This document shows positions 1-8,679 of a DNA stretch of 64,000 bases, one piece after another. The DNA comes from Clostridium sp. KNHs205. Lineage in GTDB: Bacteria > Bacillota > Clostridia > Lachnospirales > Lachnospiraceae. The DNA lies in assembly GCF_000702945.1 (NCBI RefSeq), contig NZ_JNLE01000005.1, forward strand, positions 806,001 through 870,000, written 5' to 3'. Both the position numbers and the translations under genes were made by a program. Under the pieces are notes generated by a model that did no database searches, was not told the origin of the DNA, and saw only the letters and a program-made list of their open reading frames with translations. Every line of letters begins with the position of its first letter. The stretch's first letter is position 1.

Positions 1-59
1 ATCCCGTAGTAAATGAAGGCTCTTTGATAGTCCGTATATTAGGAGGTAATTTTACATGA
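1..59 (+). CDS. C-terminal tail of an upstream M14 deacylase-like gene (partial)
   Basis: Frame 3 is open from the window edge and reads PVVNEGSLIVRILGGNFT before a TGA. This resembles the end of the beta-barrel tail of aspartoacylase/succinylglutamate desuccinylase-family proteins, where a conserved V-x-x-G-S segment precedes the C-terminus. Its stop overlaps the next gene's start as ATGA, so the two genes are probably translationally coupled paralogues. Only about 18 residues are visible, so the assignment leans on the neighbour. Confidence 0.5.
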   Translation, partial: PVVNEGSLIVRILGGNFT

Positions 60-991
60 TAAAAGACACAGTATACTCCATCAAGACTCCTTTTCGCGGT
101 GAACTGAGCATTCCCTCCTATCATTTCGGGAAAGGTGAGAAATCTGCCTGCATCGTGGGACCAACCCGCGGTAATGAAGTACAGCAGCTCTACATCTGCT
201 CTCAGATCGTTAAAATCCTTGATAAGCTGGAGAAGGCCGGTGCTATCGTAAATAATAATGAAATTATGGTGATACCTTCTGTAAATCACTACTCCATCAA
301 TGTAGAAAAACGCTTCTGGGCTATGGATAACACTGATATTAACCGTATGTTTCCAGGTGACGCAGAAGGTGAAACCACCAGACGAATTGCTGACGGTATC
401 TTCAAAGCTGTAAAAGGTTATAATTACGGCATACAGTTTGCAAGCTTTCATACCCCCGGTGATTTTATTCCCCATGTCAGAATGATGGAAACCGGGTATC
501 AGAATACCAGCCTTGCCAATCTGTTCGGACTTCCTTATGTAGTGACCAGAAAACCACGCCCTATTGATACTGCCACCTTAAATTATAACTGGCAGATGAA
601 CGGAACAAATGCCTTTAGCGTATATACTTCCGCTACGGATTATATAGATGAGAAATCGGCTAATCAGGCTGTTTCCTCTGTGCTTCGTTTCCTCACCCGA
701 ATGGGGATTATCAAATATAACTGCCATAACGGCTTTATAGCAACTACCCTGGAGGAAGAAAGCCTGATGTCTATCAGAGCAGACGTATCCGGTATCTACA
801 AAAGGTTCAAAGAACCTGGCGAAGAAGTAGCTTTTGGAGACCTTCTGGCAGAAGTGGTCGATCCTATCGAGGGGGAAGTCATCTCACAGATTATCGCCCC
901 AAGTGAGGGTATCATATTCTTTGCCCACAGAAAACCTCTTGTCATCGAAAATTGTACAGTTTATAAGCTGATACGACGACTTCATGAGTAA
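56..991 (+). CDS. Succinylglutamate desuccinylase/aspartoacylase (M14) family protein with an altered zinc motif
   Basis: This 311-residue protein has the fold order of the aspartoacylase branch of M14 zinc hydrolases. These remove acyl groups from amino acids in the cytoplasm. The N-terminal half carries a G-P-T-R-G-N-E segment (R38, E41) where the family normally has G-x-H-G-x-E, an N-R substrate motif (N96, R97, followed by MFPG), and H132 in SFHTPG. The last 70 residues form the usual barrel (G-D-L-L-A-E-V). AGGAGG lies 9 bp before the ATG. The first zinc-ligand histidine is replaced by arginine, so it may be inactive or a partner subunit of the upstream paralogue. Family assignment is firm; the substrate is unknown. 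Confidence 0.8.
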   Translation: MIKDTVYSIKTPFRGELSIPSYHFGKGEKSACIVGPTRGNEVQQLYICSQIVKILDKLEKAGAIVNNNEIMVIPSVNHYSINVEKRFWAMDNTDINRMFPGDAEGETTRRIADGIFKAVKGYNYGIQFASFHTPGDFIPHVRMMETGYQNTSLANLFGLPYVVTRKPRPIDTATLNYNWQMNGTNAFSVYTSATDYIDEKSANQAVSSVLRFLTRMGIIKYNCHNGFIATTLEEESLMSIRADVSGIYKRFKEPGEEVAFGDLLAEVVDPIEGEVISQIIAPSEGIIFFAHRKPLVIENCTVYKLIRRLHE

Positions 992-1001
992 TTGAAGCCA
1001 A

Positions 1002-1160
1002 ATACAAAGATGCGATGTCGTCTATCGATTACAACCTGGAATGGAGGATATTTCAGAGTTTTTATGTAGCTTGGTTCATGATGAACTATCTCCAGAAGAA
1101 ACTACCAATGCCTTTAGACATCTAAAAAAAGAGTGTGCCTCATTGTCCGAAATGTTGTAA
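1002..1160 (+). pseudogene. Possible 3' remnant of an unidentified gene
   Basis: An open frame of about 50 codons runs to a TAA at 1158-1160. Its last residues read like a genuine protein end (charged, helical: ELSPEETTNAFRHLKKE). It has no convincing start codon with a ribosome site and no similarity I recognise. It could be the tail of a deleted gene, or chance. Confidence is low. Confidence 0.3.
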
Positions 1161-1276
1161 TATTATGTGGTCTTTAAATATAAATTTTAACTTAGTAACA
1201 TAGGTTTGGTTTACAACGGACACGGAAATCCCGTGCCTTTCGTCTGTATAATTAATTAATTTGTCTGCAGTCTGAA

Positions 1277-1306
1277 ACGGGCAGTTCACCATGGTGAACT
1301 GCCCGT
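1277..1306 (-). terminator. Perfect 15-bp palindrome downstream of the sugar ABC operon
   Basis: ACGGGCAGTTCACCA is followed directly by its exact reverse complement, so the sequence can form a very stable hairpin. It lies 21 bp past the stop of the solute-binding protein gene and is flanked by AT-rich sequence. The U-tract on the minus strand is short, so termination is likely but not certain. Confidence 0.6.
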
Positions 1307-1326
1307 TAATTAGCAATTTGCAATTA

Positions 1327-3117
1327 TTAGTTTGCTGCTTTTGCTTTATCTTCTGCTGCTTTTCTTAAAGTTGCTTCATTCATACACCAGGCGATACACT
1401 CATCATAGCCATATTCTTTTGCTTTTGACTGTAATTCAGCTACGATAGTATCAAATTCAGCATCGGTCTTAGCATAAATTGCATTCCAGGAATATGTCTT
1501 GATAGCTTCTTTTACCTGGTTCCAGGTAGTACTGAGTTCATCACTCTTAGCACCTGTAGCATAGTTTGTTCCGATTGCTATAGAGAATCTGCCATCATTT
1601 AAGTACTCATCAGCACTGAGATATCCGGTATACTTCTTCCACTCCTGTTCAGCATTGGTAGTCTCTTTCTTTAATGTACTACCCCAGAACAGATAGTTAA
1701 AGGGTTCTCCATTACCATCAGGGTTAATGCTGTCAAGTGCCCAGGTAGTGTTATTCATCTTGAATCCACCATCATCAAAAGTTCCGCTGTAACCATCTGT
1801 CATTTCAGTCTTCGTATCTGCTTTGCAGGCTGCACCTAAATCTGTAAGGTATGCATAACCCTGATCATCATAATCCCAGGCAACGCCTTTGGGACCATAG
1901 TTGTAAGTCATAACACCTTCTGGAGTACTAAGCCAGTTAATGATAGCCATGCAAAGTTCAGGATACTGTGAATTTGCACCGATAGACCAAACTCTGTTAC
2001 CACCGTAAACATTAAGGCCGTAGCTGAGTACTTTCATATCTTTAGCTGTAAGTGGATACATACCTTTTCCATCGGCGGTATGTGCATCTGTATTGTATAA
2101 TGCCTGACCAAGGAAATTAAAAATATTAAATACAGCAGATCCATCTCTGTAAGCATCGCTGGCTTCATCATAAGTCTGGGTCATGGAATCAGGATCCAGT
2201 AAGCCCTTTTGATATAACTGGTTGTAGAACTTAAGACTTCTTATATACATACTGTTATCATCCAAAATAGGCTGTGCAGTCTGTGTATTTACATCATATA
2301 AGGTAAATCCGAATTCATCATATCCGTATAAAGCACCAAGTGCCTTAACATACATAACCATATCGCCGTCCCAGTCTTTGAATAAAGACATAGCATAAGT
2401 CTTTTGTCCGGAATCGGATGTAGGGTTTTCTTTTACCATTTGCTCAAGTACAGGTATAAAATCTTCTAAGGTATTTACTTCAGGATAACCTAATTTTGAA
2501 TATAAATCCCATCTGATATCAGGATGATAGAAGAAGGATTCATGTTCATCAGAGGAAGAACCAACGTTGTGACCGAAACCGTATACGGCTCCGCCGGAGA
2601 TATCCTTGTTCTTCTGAAGGGCTACCTGCATGTTTTCGTTAATATAAGGACCATAATCCTGTAAAATCTCATCTTCATTCCAGTCTAAGAGTAAGCCTGC
2701 CTTAATTGCCTGTTTATACTCATCTCCATCCTGTCCGAAGATAACGATATCGCCAAGTTCACCGGATTCCATACGGGTAGAGAATACACCATCACCGGAA
2801 GGAATAATGTTAAGCTTAACATTAAACTTATCTTTCATAACCTGAGCAAACCATCCGATCTGCTCTCCTGAATAGTTAGCCAACTGGCTGTATACGGTTA
2901 ATTCTACTGTTTCTTTGGGAATAATGTCTGCTAAAAGATCCTCAGCGGATTCTTCCGGTTCTGCTGTTGCTGCATCAGTAGCTTCCGGTGTTTCTGTTGC
3001 TGCATTATTTCCGCTGCTGTTCTTTACGTTCTTATTACCAGACCCGCAACCCCATAGTCCCCAGCACATAAGTGTTACAATAAGCAAAAGTGATATTAAT
3101 CTCCTTGCTCTTTTCAT
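1327..3117 (-). CDS. Extracellular solute-binding lipoprotein of an LplA/YtcQ-type oligosaccharide ABC importer
   Basis: This 596-residue lipoprotein captures sugars outside the cell and delivers them to the permease pair encoded upstream. The N-terminus has a positively charged start, a hydrophobic helix and a lipobox ending in C24 (LWGC), followed by a low-complexity Asn/Thr/Glu/Ala linker to about residue 65. The rest is typical of the large family 1 solute-binding proteins found with LplB/LplC permeases. It is the last gene of a three-gene minus-strand operon, 138 bp after the permease gene. No ATPase is encoded in the operon, which is normal for this class because they share an MsmX-like ATPase. 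The ligand is unknown; nearby enzymes suggest a plant oligosaccharide. Confidence 0.88.
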   Translation of the reverse strand: MKRARRLISLLLIVTLMCWGLWGCGSGNKNVKNSSGNNAATETPEATDAATAEPEESAEDLLADIIPKETVELTVYSQLANYSGEQIGWFAQVMKDKFNVKLNIIPSGDGVFSTRMESGELGDIVIFGQDGDEYKQAIKAGLLLDWNEDEILQDYGPYINENMQVALQKNKDISGGAVYGFGHNVGSSSDEHESFFYHPDIRWDLYSKLGYPEVNTLEDFIPVLEQMVKENPTSDSGQKTYAMSLFKDWDGDMVMYVKALGALYGYDEFGFTLYDVNTQTAQPILDDNSMYIRSLKFYNQLYQKGLLDPDSMTQTYDEASDAYRDGSAVFNIFNFLGQALYNTDAHTADGKGMYPLTAKDMKVLSYGLNVYGGNRVWSIGANSQYPELCMAIINWLSTPEGVMTYNYGPKGVAWDYDDQGYAYLTDLGAACKADTKTEMTDGYSGTFDDGGFKMNNTTWALDSINPDGNGEPFNYLFWGSTLKKETTNAEQEWKKYTGYLSADEYLNDGRFSIAIGTNYATGAKSDELSTTWNQVKEAIKTYSWNAIYAKTDAEFDTIVAELQSKAKEYGYDECIAWCMNEATLRKAAEDKAKAAN

Positions 3118-3255
3118 AATAATACCCTCCTTTTTATTTATCTTAAAATCGGCGCTATTAAGTTGAATAAGTGATACCGCTATTTAATAAAGCTTTTACC
3201 TGTTATAAGGTAAACACAATACAACTTAATAAACCCGAATTCTAACGAAAGATAA

Positions 3256-4212
3256 TCAGCCTTTTACCGCTCCAATCATAATACCCTTTTCAAAATATCT
3301 TTGAAGGAAGGGGTATACCAGAAGGATTGGTATAATAGATACCATGGCTACCGTAAATTTAATGGTTCTTGTATTTAACGCCTGCTGTACCATATCAGAA
3401 GTAATACCGCTTCCGGATTTCATCAGTGCCGCAAGATTAGAGGACTGGTTCAGGTACACATAAAGTCTGTATTGCAGTGTATATAACTTAGGTGCGCCTG
3501 ACATTAATATCATGGAATCCGTAAAGGAATTCCAATGCCCTAAGGCACCAAATATTGCTATGGTAGCAAGAATCGGTTTACAGAGAGGGAAGATAATAAC
3601 TTTGAATCTGGAAATATATCCAGCACCATCAATAGAAGCACTTTCCTCAAGCTCTGCAGGTATGGATTCTATATACGTCTTAACCAGTATGATATTGTAA
3701 GGTGCTACAATACTGGGAATGATATATCCTAAGAAGGAATTGGTAAGTCCTAACATGGACATATTCAGATACCAGGGTATCAAGCCGGCATTAAAATACA
3801 TGGTAACAACCAGCAGACGATACCATACCTTTCTGCCCCACATTTCGGTTTTCGTTACCAGATAGCCTACAAATGCAGAGGCTAATACCATGATAAGGGT
3901 ACCGATGAGAGTTCTTGCTATGGATACCATGATAGAGCTTCCTAAATTGCTTACACTGGTAAGAGCAAGATAATTGTCAAAATGAATGCCTTTTGGCAGG
4001 AAGGTAATACGTCCGGCCTTTATCAGTTCATTATCACTAATGGTATTGATAAACAAATAATAAAAAGGGAAAAAGCAAATAATCGTAAAAATTGAAAAGA
4101 ACGCATAATTAAAGATATTAAATACAATATCTCCGGGAGAAGATGGGATTCTCTTTTTTACTTTTCGTATTTTTGCTGTACTTATCCCCGTGTCCTTGCC
4201 TGTATATCCCAT
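3256..4212 (-). CDS. Carbohydrate ABC transporter permease, LplC/YtcP type
   Basis: This 318-residue inner-membrane protein has about six membrane helices and the cytoplasmic EAA loop that contacts the ATPase (EESASIDGAG, near residues 196-206, followed by a conserved FPLCKP). Length and the closing GIMIGAVKG tail match LplC/YtcP permeases of the CUT1 class. The start follows a GGAGGTGCGAA ribosome site. It sits between its partner permease (11 bp upstream) and the binding protein gene. Confidence 0.9.
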   Translation of the reverse strand: MGYTGKDTGISTAKIRKVKKRIPSSPGDIVFNIFNYAFFSIFTIICFFPFYYLFINTISDNELIKAGRITFLPKGIHFDNYLALTSVSNLGSSIMVSIARTLIGTLIMVLASAFVGYLVTKTEMWGRKVWYRLLVVTMYFNAGLIPWYLNMSMLGLTNSFLGYIIPSIVAPYNIILVKTYIESIPAELEESASIDGAGYISRFKVIIFPLCKPILATIAIFGALGHWNSFTDSMILMSGAPKLYTLQYRLYVYLNQSSNLAALMKSGSGITSDMVQQALNTRTIKFTVAMVSIIPILLVYPFLQRYFEKGIMIGAVKG

Positions 4213-4223
4213 TTTCGCACCTC

Positions 4224-5675
4224 CTATATAATGCTTTCTTTACGTATCAACTTGGAAAGTCCGTTTGCCATAAACAGCAATATGATACTAATGATTGACT
4301 TCACCATACCGACAACAGTTGCCAGCGGAATATTTCCGGTATCACTGCTTCCAAGTCCCAGTAAATATACATAGAGGTCAAGCACCTCTATATTCGATTT
4401 ATTGGCGGAGTTCTTGAAAACAAAATATTGATCCATACCATTGCTTAGAATACCTGCTATGGCAAGCATTAACAATACAAAGAAGGTAGGTAAGAGACCG
4501 GGTACCGTTATGTACCACATTTTCTTGAATCTTCCGGCACCGTCTACCGTTGCCGCTTCGTATAACTGCTGATCGATTCCGGATATGGCAGCCAGATAGA
4601 TAATAGCTCCCCATCCAAGGCCTTTCCATAAGCTCCAGGCTAACATCTTCAGCCAGATGTGATCTCCGCTTAACAGGAAATTTACGCCTTCCTTCAGAAC
4701 ACCCATATCAACTAATACGGTATTAATAAAGCCTTCCGTTGAAAACAATGCAAAAGCAAAAGCATATACCAATACCCAGCTGATGAAATTAGGTATGGTT
4801 GTCAGCGTCTGCACCAGCTTACGATATCTGGTAGCCTTGATTTCTGACAGGAATATCGCAAAGGCCATGGGGAAGATGGAAGTTGCAAGGCCCAGACCAC
4901 TCATTGCAAGTGTATTTTTTAATACTCTTAAGATATCATTTCTGGTTGCGGAATTCTCAAAGAGATATCGAAACCATTTAAAACCAACAAAATTTTCTGC
5001 GCTTAAACCAAGTCCCGGTTTGTAGTCATATAATCCATAGCGCCAGCCCCATAAAGGGAGATAGGAAAATACCATACATAATATAAGGAAAGGAAGCATA
5101 AGAAGGAACAGATAATACTTTGGTTCCATGGTATATTTTTCTTCCTTGGAAGGTCTTGGTAACAAATAGATGGCAGCCAGTGAAAGTATCAGACATGCCA
5201 CAGATAAACAGGCCAGTATGATCAATCCCATAGGAAGAACCGGATCTACCTTTTTAAGATTAGTGCTTTCAAGTAACTGATTATAAGCTAAGAAAATTCC
5301 CCCAAAACCAATTAAGCTTATAAAAGAACCTAAAGCTGTTAAACGGGCTGACAGTCTCTTTAATTTAAGTTGTCCAAGACTGATTGCTCCTCCGGCACTG
5401 CAGGCAAAATACCCAAGACAAGATAACAGTGCTGACAGAAATAATAAGGTTAAAGTCCCCTGCTCCACCCAGCCTCTCATTAAGGCTCTTTTAAATCCCG
5501 AAAAAGCAGTTGAGTAAACCAATCCTGATGTAAAAAGGGACAGGTTATCATTAATCAGTCCGCTTATTCTGGCAGGATTCAGTGCGGGCACAAACAAGCT
5601 CAACGCCAGTAAGATAACCAGTATTCTAATAATATTTATTAACAGTCCTATGCCAGTTAATTTCTTCTGCCCCAT
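4224..5675 (-). CDS. Carbohydrate ABC transporter permease, LplB/YteP type, with extra N-terminal membrane domain
   Basis: First gene of the importer operon. The C-terminal about 300 residues are a standard LplB permease, with the EAA loop YEAATVDGAG followed by FKKMWYITVPGL. The usual length is about 300-320 residues, but this protein has 483. The added about 180 N-terminal residues contain roughly four hydrophobic segments and end in a short charged linker (PRPSKEEKY) just before the normal start. The reading frame is continuous, so this is a real extension, not an artefact of start choice. A GGAGGAAAAATT site precedes the ATG. The role of the extra domain is unknown. Confidence 0.88.
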   Translation of the reverse strand: MGQKKLTGIGLLINIIRILVILLALSLFVPALNPARISGLINDNLSLFTSGLVYSTAFSGFKRALMRGWVEQGTLTLLFLSALLSCLGYFACSAGGAISLGQLKLKRLSARLTALGSFISLIGFGGIFLAYNQLLESTNLKKVDPVLPMGLIILACLSVACLILSLAAIYLLPRPSKEEKYTMEPKYYLFLLMLPFLILCMVFSYLPLWGWRYGLYDYKPGLGLSAENFVGFKWFRYLFENSATRNDILRVLKNTLAMSGLGLATSIFPMAFAIFLSEIKATRYRKLVQTLTTIPNFISWVLVYAFAFALFSTEGFINTVLVDMGVLKEGVNFLLSGDHIWLKMLAWSLWKGLGWGAIIYLAAISGIDQQLYEAATVDGAGRFKKMWYITVPGLLPTFFVLLMLAIAGILSNGMDQYFVFKNSANKSNIEVLDLYVYLLGLGSSDTGNIPLATVVGMVKSIISIILLFMANGLSKLIRKESII

Positions 5676-6166
5676 AATTTTTCCTCCATTGTTTATTAAC
5701 TTAACTTATTGTAAACTTTCTGCATAAAAGATACCACCCAAATATATTGATATTAAATACCCCAATTTTTATACTTAAAACCTGGCTGCTTTTAAGTAAC
5801 TTTTAAGGTGATTTTCTTAACCTTAATATCATAAGATACTTGCTTTAAAAACAAGTACCTCAGCCTCAGATTAAACGGACCTGTTGGGCAGGATAAGCTT
5901 TCAGAGGAGACGCATAAACCAGGAATAACTGGCTGCCTCCAGGCTTTTTCGGTGGCTTTTGGGGTAACTTAAATGACAGTTCCTTTGGGGAGGATGCACC
6001 AGCTCTTATGCTGGTAAAAAGAAAGGCTATGAGGTTTTATTCTACTGGTTCCTTCACCTTTAAACATGTTACAGCTACTTATCAGTTAAGCAAAACCCTT
6101 AAGTTTCGTGGTACCCCTCCATAGTATACTAACAGTTCCATGCTTTTAAGTTTTTGCACCACAGAT

Positions 6167-6211
6167 TCTACATAATCTACATACTCTACATACTCTATAT
6201 ACTCTACAGAC
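6167..6211. repeat. Five-copy 9-bp tandem repeat (TCTACATAC)
   Basis: Five consecutive 9-bp units, TCTACATAA, TCTACATAC twice, TCTATATAC and TCTACAGAC, lie in non-coding DNA. Copies differ by one or two bases. No function is evident. Confidence 0.75.
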
Positions 6212-6494
6212 TCCTCCTTCCTTCAGCCGGAAAGAATCAGCTGTGTTCCTCTTTCGTAAATTCAGTCATTTCTTATGTTCCTATCATACCCTGTTTTTGG
6301 ACAGACCTCCTTGCAAAAGGTACTGTAAGTTCCAGTATTTTTCCTACCATATATTTCTTGTAAAATCCAATTATAGTATACCGAACTCTCTGGCAAAATG
6401 CTAAAAAGCTCTTATTTGTGTGAAATAGCAGACTGTTTTTATATAGATTTCACAGAATTTTCATATAATTTATCCAAAAACCTATTCAATGAAC

Positions 6495-6522
6495 TTGACT
6501 TATATGGAAAAAGTATTAAAAT
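6495..6522 (+). promoter_or_regulatory. Probable sigma-A promoter of the foldase-like lipoprotein gene
   Basis: TTGACT at 6495-6500 and TAAAAT at 6517-6522 are separated by 16 bp, in AT-rich DNA about 60 bp before the gene's GTG start. Both boxes match the vegetative consensus well. Confidence 0.5.
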
Positions 6523-6581
6523 GATATTATGTGTCTTTTTCTACAATCGTCACATGAATCACATATAATGGAGGAAGTACA

Positions 6582-7721
6582 GTGAAGAAATCAAAAAAGA
6601 TCATTACCAGACTGTTAGTTATGGCTTTAACAGCGGGAATGATATTCGCTGCAGGATGCAGCAAAAAAACAGACTCTACCTTAGTGGTAACAGTTAACGA
6701 TGAAAAGCTTACAATGCAGGATATGATGTATTTCATTTATGCTTTGGAAGCTCAGGGGCAGATGTATGCACAATACTACCCTACCTATTGGGATATGGAA
6801 TATTCCGAAGGTGTCACCATGAGGGATCAGATGAAGACAAGTGTTATGGATGTTGCCGTTATGTGGGAAATTCTTTATCAGAAATCGAAAGATGCAGGTA
6901 ATACTCTTACTGACGAAGAAAAGACAAACATTGAAACAGAAGTTGAATCTATCATAACTTCATTAAAGGATGATGAAGAGCGTCTCAAACTTACAGGTTT
7001 TACAAAAGAAAATCTGATAAAAGCACAAGAGAAATTACAGCTGGCGGACAAGTATTACCAGACCGTTCTTGATTCACTTGAAGTGAAAGAAGATGAAATA
7101 AAAGCTGGTATTGACAAAGAAACTTACAGACAATATGATACAGAGTATTTATATGCAGCAACCTCTAAATACAATGAAAGCTATCAGTTAGAGGAGCTTA
7201 CCGATGAAGAAAAAGCTGCTGCAAAGGATGCCATAGAACAAGCCCTGAAAGATGTACAGGCAGGTAAAGCATTTGCCGATATCGCTAAAGATAATGAAGC
7301 TTTAACTACTACCACTCTTAACTTTGTTAAAGATGATGGAACTGCTGAAGCTGAATATCAGGAAGCTGCCATGAAACTGAAGAACGATGAAGTAACCGAT
7401 GGAATTATTGAAACTTCTAAAGGTTATTACATTATTAAGATGACAGATAACAATAGCACCGAAAGTTATGATGCAGCTGTTACAGAAGCCATCAGCAATG
7501 CTAAGACGGAAGCTTTTACAGATAAGTATGAGAATGAAATCAAAAAAGAATACACAATAACTGTTAACGATAAAGTATGGGATACCGTTGTAATGGGACA
7601 GACTACAATTCCTGAAGCAGAGAGAATTACTTCTACTCCTACACCGGAAGAAGCTACTTCTACTCCTGAGGCAACTGCAACTCCTGAAGCTACCGCTACC
7701 CCTACAGAGAGCGGTAAATAA
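6582..7721 (+). CDS. SurA/PrsA-like peptidylprolyl isomerase lipoprotein (foldase)
   Basis: This 379-residue secreted lipoprotein probably helps exported proteins fold at the outer face of the membrane. It begins with a signal peptide and lipobox (AAGC near residue 25), then a SurA-like N-terminal helical region whose first strand reads VVTVNDEKLTMQD. Near residues 205-310 is a parvulin-like stretch (FADIAKDNE... GYYIIKMTD), which is diverged. The C-terminus is a low-complexity Thr-Pro-Glu-Ala tail, probably a wall-spanning linker. The start is GTG behind a strong GGAGGAAG site. Isomerase activity cannot be judged from the sequence. Confidence 0.75.
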   Translation: MKKSKKIITRLLVMALTAGMIFAAGCSKKTDSTLVVTVNDEKLTMQDMMYFIYALEAQGQMYAQYYPTYWDMEYSEGVTMRDQMKTSVMDVAVMWEILYQKSKDAGNTLTDEEKTNIETEVESIITSLKDDEERLKLTGFTKENLIKAQEKLQLADKYYQTVLDSLEVKEDEIKAGIDKETYRQYDTEYLYAATSKYNESYQLEELTDEEKAAAKDAIEQALKDVQAGKAFADIAKDNEALTTTTLNFVKDDGTAEAEYQEAAMKLKNDEVTDGIIETSKGYYIIKMTDNNSTESYDAAVTEAISNAKTEAFTDKYENEIKKEYTITVNDKVWDTVVMGQTTIPEAERITSTPTPEEATSTPEATATPEATATPTESGK

Positions 7722-7748
7722 TTCCGGACTTTAAATAATTTACGTTAT

Positions 7749-7806
7749 AAAAGCCTTTTTTCACTGTAAGTTGATTACTTACTTTAGAAAAAGGCTTTTA
7801 TTTTTT
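7749..7806 (+). terminator. Intrinsic terminator of the foldase gene
   Basis: AAAAGCCTTTTT and AAAAAGGCTTTT pair perfectly across a 27-base loop, followed by a long T-run. It lies 27 bp past the stop codon. Confidence 0.85.
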
Positions 7807-7934
7807 ATTTTCAGGAACTATTTTTCCTATTAATCGTCTAATCTATATAACAGGTAATATTCCTAATTAGCCTGGGATTGAATACTCAAGCGGCATCTGT
7901 CAATTTCCTTTTATCCTGTTAGACCTTGAGGCAA

Positions 7935-8117
7935 ATGGAAGTAAATAAGAGCGTAAGAAACTCTCTTAAGCAACAAGCTTTTGTAAGAACTGCCTTTACA
8001 AACCAGAAAAGGATAAAGGAAGCGCAGAAAAAGGAACTGATAGCCAAGCTACTTTCACTTATCATTATTATGTACGTGTGCAAAAGCACGCAGATTGGAG
8101 ATTATTATGAAAAATAA
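7935..8117 (+). CDS. Possible small lysine-rich protein upstream of the BsuPI gene
   Basis: This 60-codon frame begins with an ATG (a TTG lies 9 bases earlier) after TTGAGGCAA. The product has a basic helical part (NQKRIKEAQKKELIAK) followed by a hydrophobic stretch (LLSLIIIMYVC). Its last 11 bases overlap the start of the next gene, which could allow translational coupling. The ribosome site is weak and I recognise no family. It may be a real short membrane peptide or chance. Confidence 0.3.
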   Translation: MEVNKSVRNSLKQQAFVRTAFTNQKRIKEAQKKELIAKLLSLIIIMYVCKSTQIGDYYEK

Positions 8118-8640
8118 AAGGAATATTCTTGGTATATTAATATTAGCTTTAGTGCTCTTTACCGTATCATTAACTACTGTACAAGCAGCTGGACAGTATA
8201 AGAAGAACAACACAAACAAAAGTCAGGATTCCAAAAACAATTCAAAGGCTACAAAGAAAGAGGATAAGAAGGCTGCTAAGAAGAAGGTTACCATTAAACC
8301 TGAAGCTGTTCTGAATAAGGACTCTCTTGATTTTAAGATTATTATCAAGAATCCTACCAAAAAAGATGTTACCATTGAAAGCAGCTCGGGACAGGTATTT
8401 GATTTTGAAGTATTAGATGCAAAAAAACAGCCTTTGTACCGCTGGTCAGCAGACAAGAGCTTTATCGCAGTTCTTACCACTACTGAAATAAAAGCAAAGG
8501 ATAAGCTGGAATTAGGTGATTCTTTAACCGGTGAAGTGTTCCAGGAAATTAAGGATAAAGCAGTTTATGTGAAAGCCTATATAACCGGTACTGCTGATTT
8601 CGTAAATCAGGACGGATATCTGGTAAAGATTAAGAAATAA
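8107..8640 (+). CDS. Secreted BsuPI-domain (intracellular proteinase inhibitor-like) protein
   Basis: This is a 177-residue exported protein. A signal peptide (residues 1-28, ending TTVQAA) is followed by a Lys/Asn/Ser-rich linker to about residue 62. The remaining beta-rich region matches the BsuPI fold: an LDFKIIIKNPT strand, a V-F-D-F-E-V-L-D strand, and the hallmark Y-R-W-S near residues 117-120. The domain is named after a B. subtilis protease inhibitor but is widespread in secreted Firmicutes proteins of unknown role. I chose the ATG at 8107 because GGAG lies 6 bases before it; an in-frame TTG at 8095 lacks a site. Confidence 0.75.
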   Translation: MKNKRNILGILILALVLFTVSLTTVQAAGQYKKNNTNKSQDSKNNSKATKKEDKKAAKKKVTIKPEAVLNKDSLDFKIIIKNPTKKDVTIESSSGQVFDFEVLDAKKQPLYRWSADKSFIAVLTTTEIKAKDKLELGDSLTGEVFQEIKDKAVYVKAYITGTADFVNQDGYLVKIKK

Positions 8641-8679
8641 ATTACATTGATTTGAAGGGCAGGATGAGTTTATTCAAAA

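Larger units (their letters stand above)
992..1326. other. Intergenic region with a gene remnant and terminator hairpin
   Basis: This 335 bp gap holds a short start-less reading frame ending at 1160, a small hairpin around CACGGAAATCCCGTG near 1220-1235, and a perfect palindrome at 1277-1306. I see no complete gene here. Confidence 0.5.
5676..6581. other. 906-bp divergent intergenic region, no gene recognised
   Basis: It separates the leftward importer operon from the rightward foldase gene. Around 5860-6130 there are several small hairpins (for example ACCAGC/GCTGGT at about 5998-6015) and a G-rich stretch. A five-copy 9-bp repeat follows at 6167-6211. The structured part could be an RNA leader of the importer operon, but it matches no riboswitch class I know. 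Confidence 0.4.

Noticed and set aside
5860..6130. Cobalamin, c-di-GMP or glycine riboswitch
   Set aside because: None of the conserved cores I know for these classes could be found on either strand.
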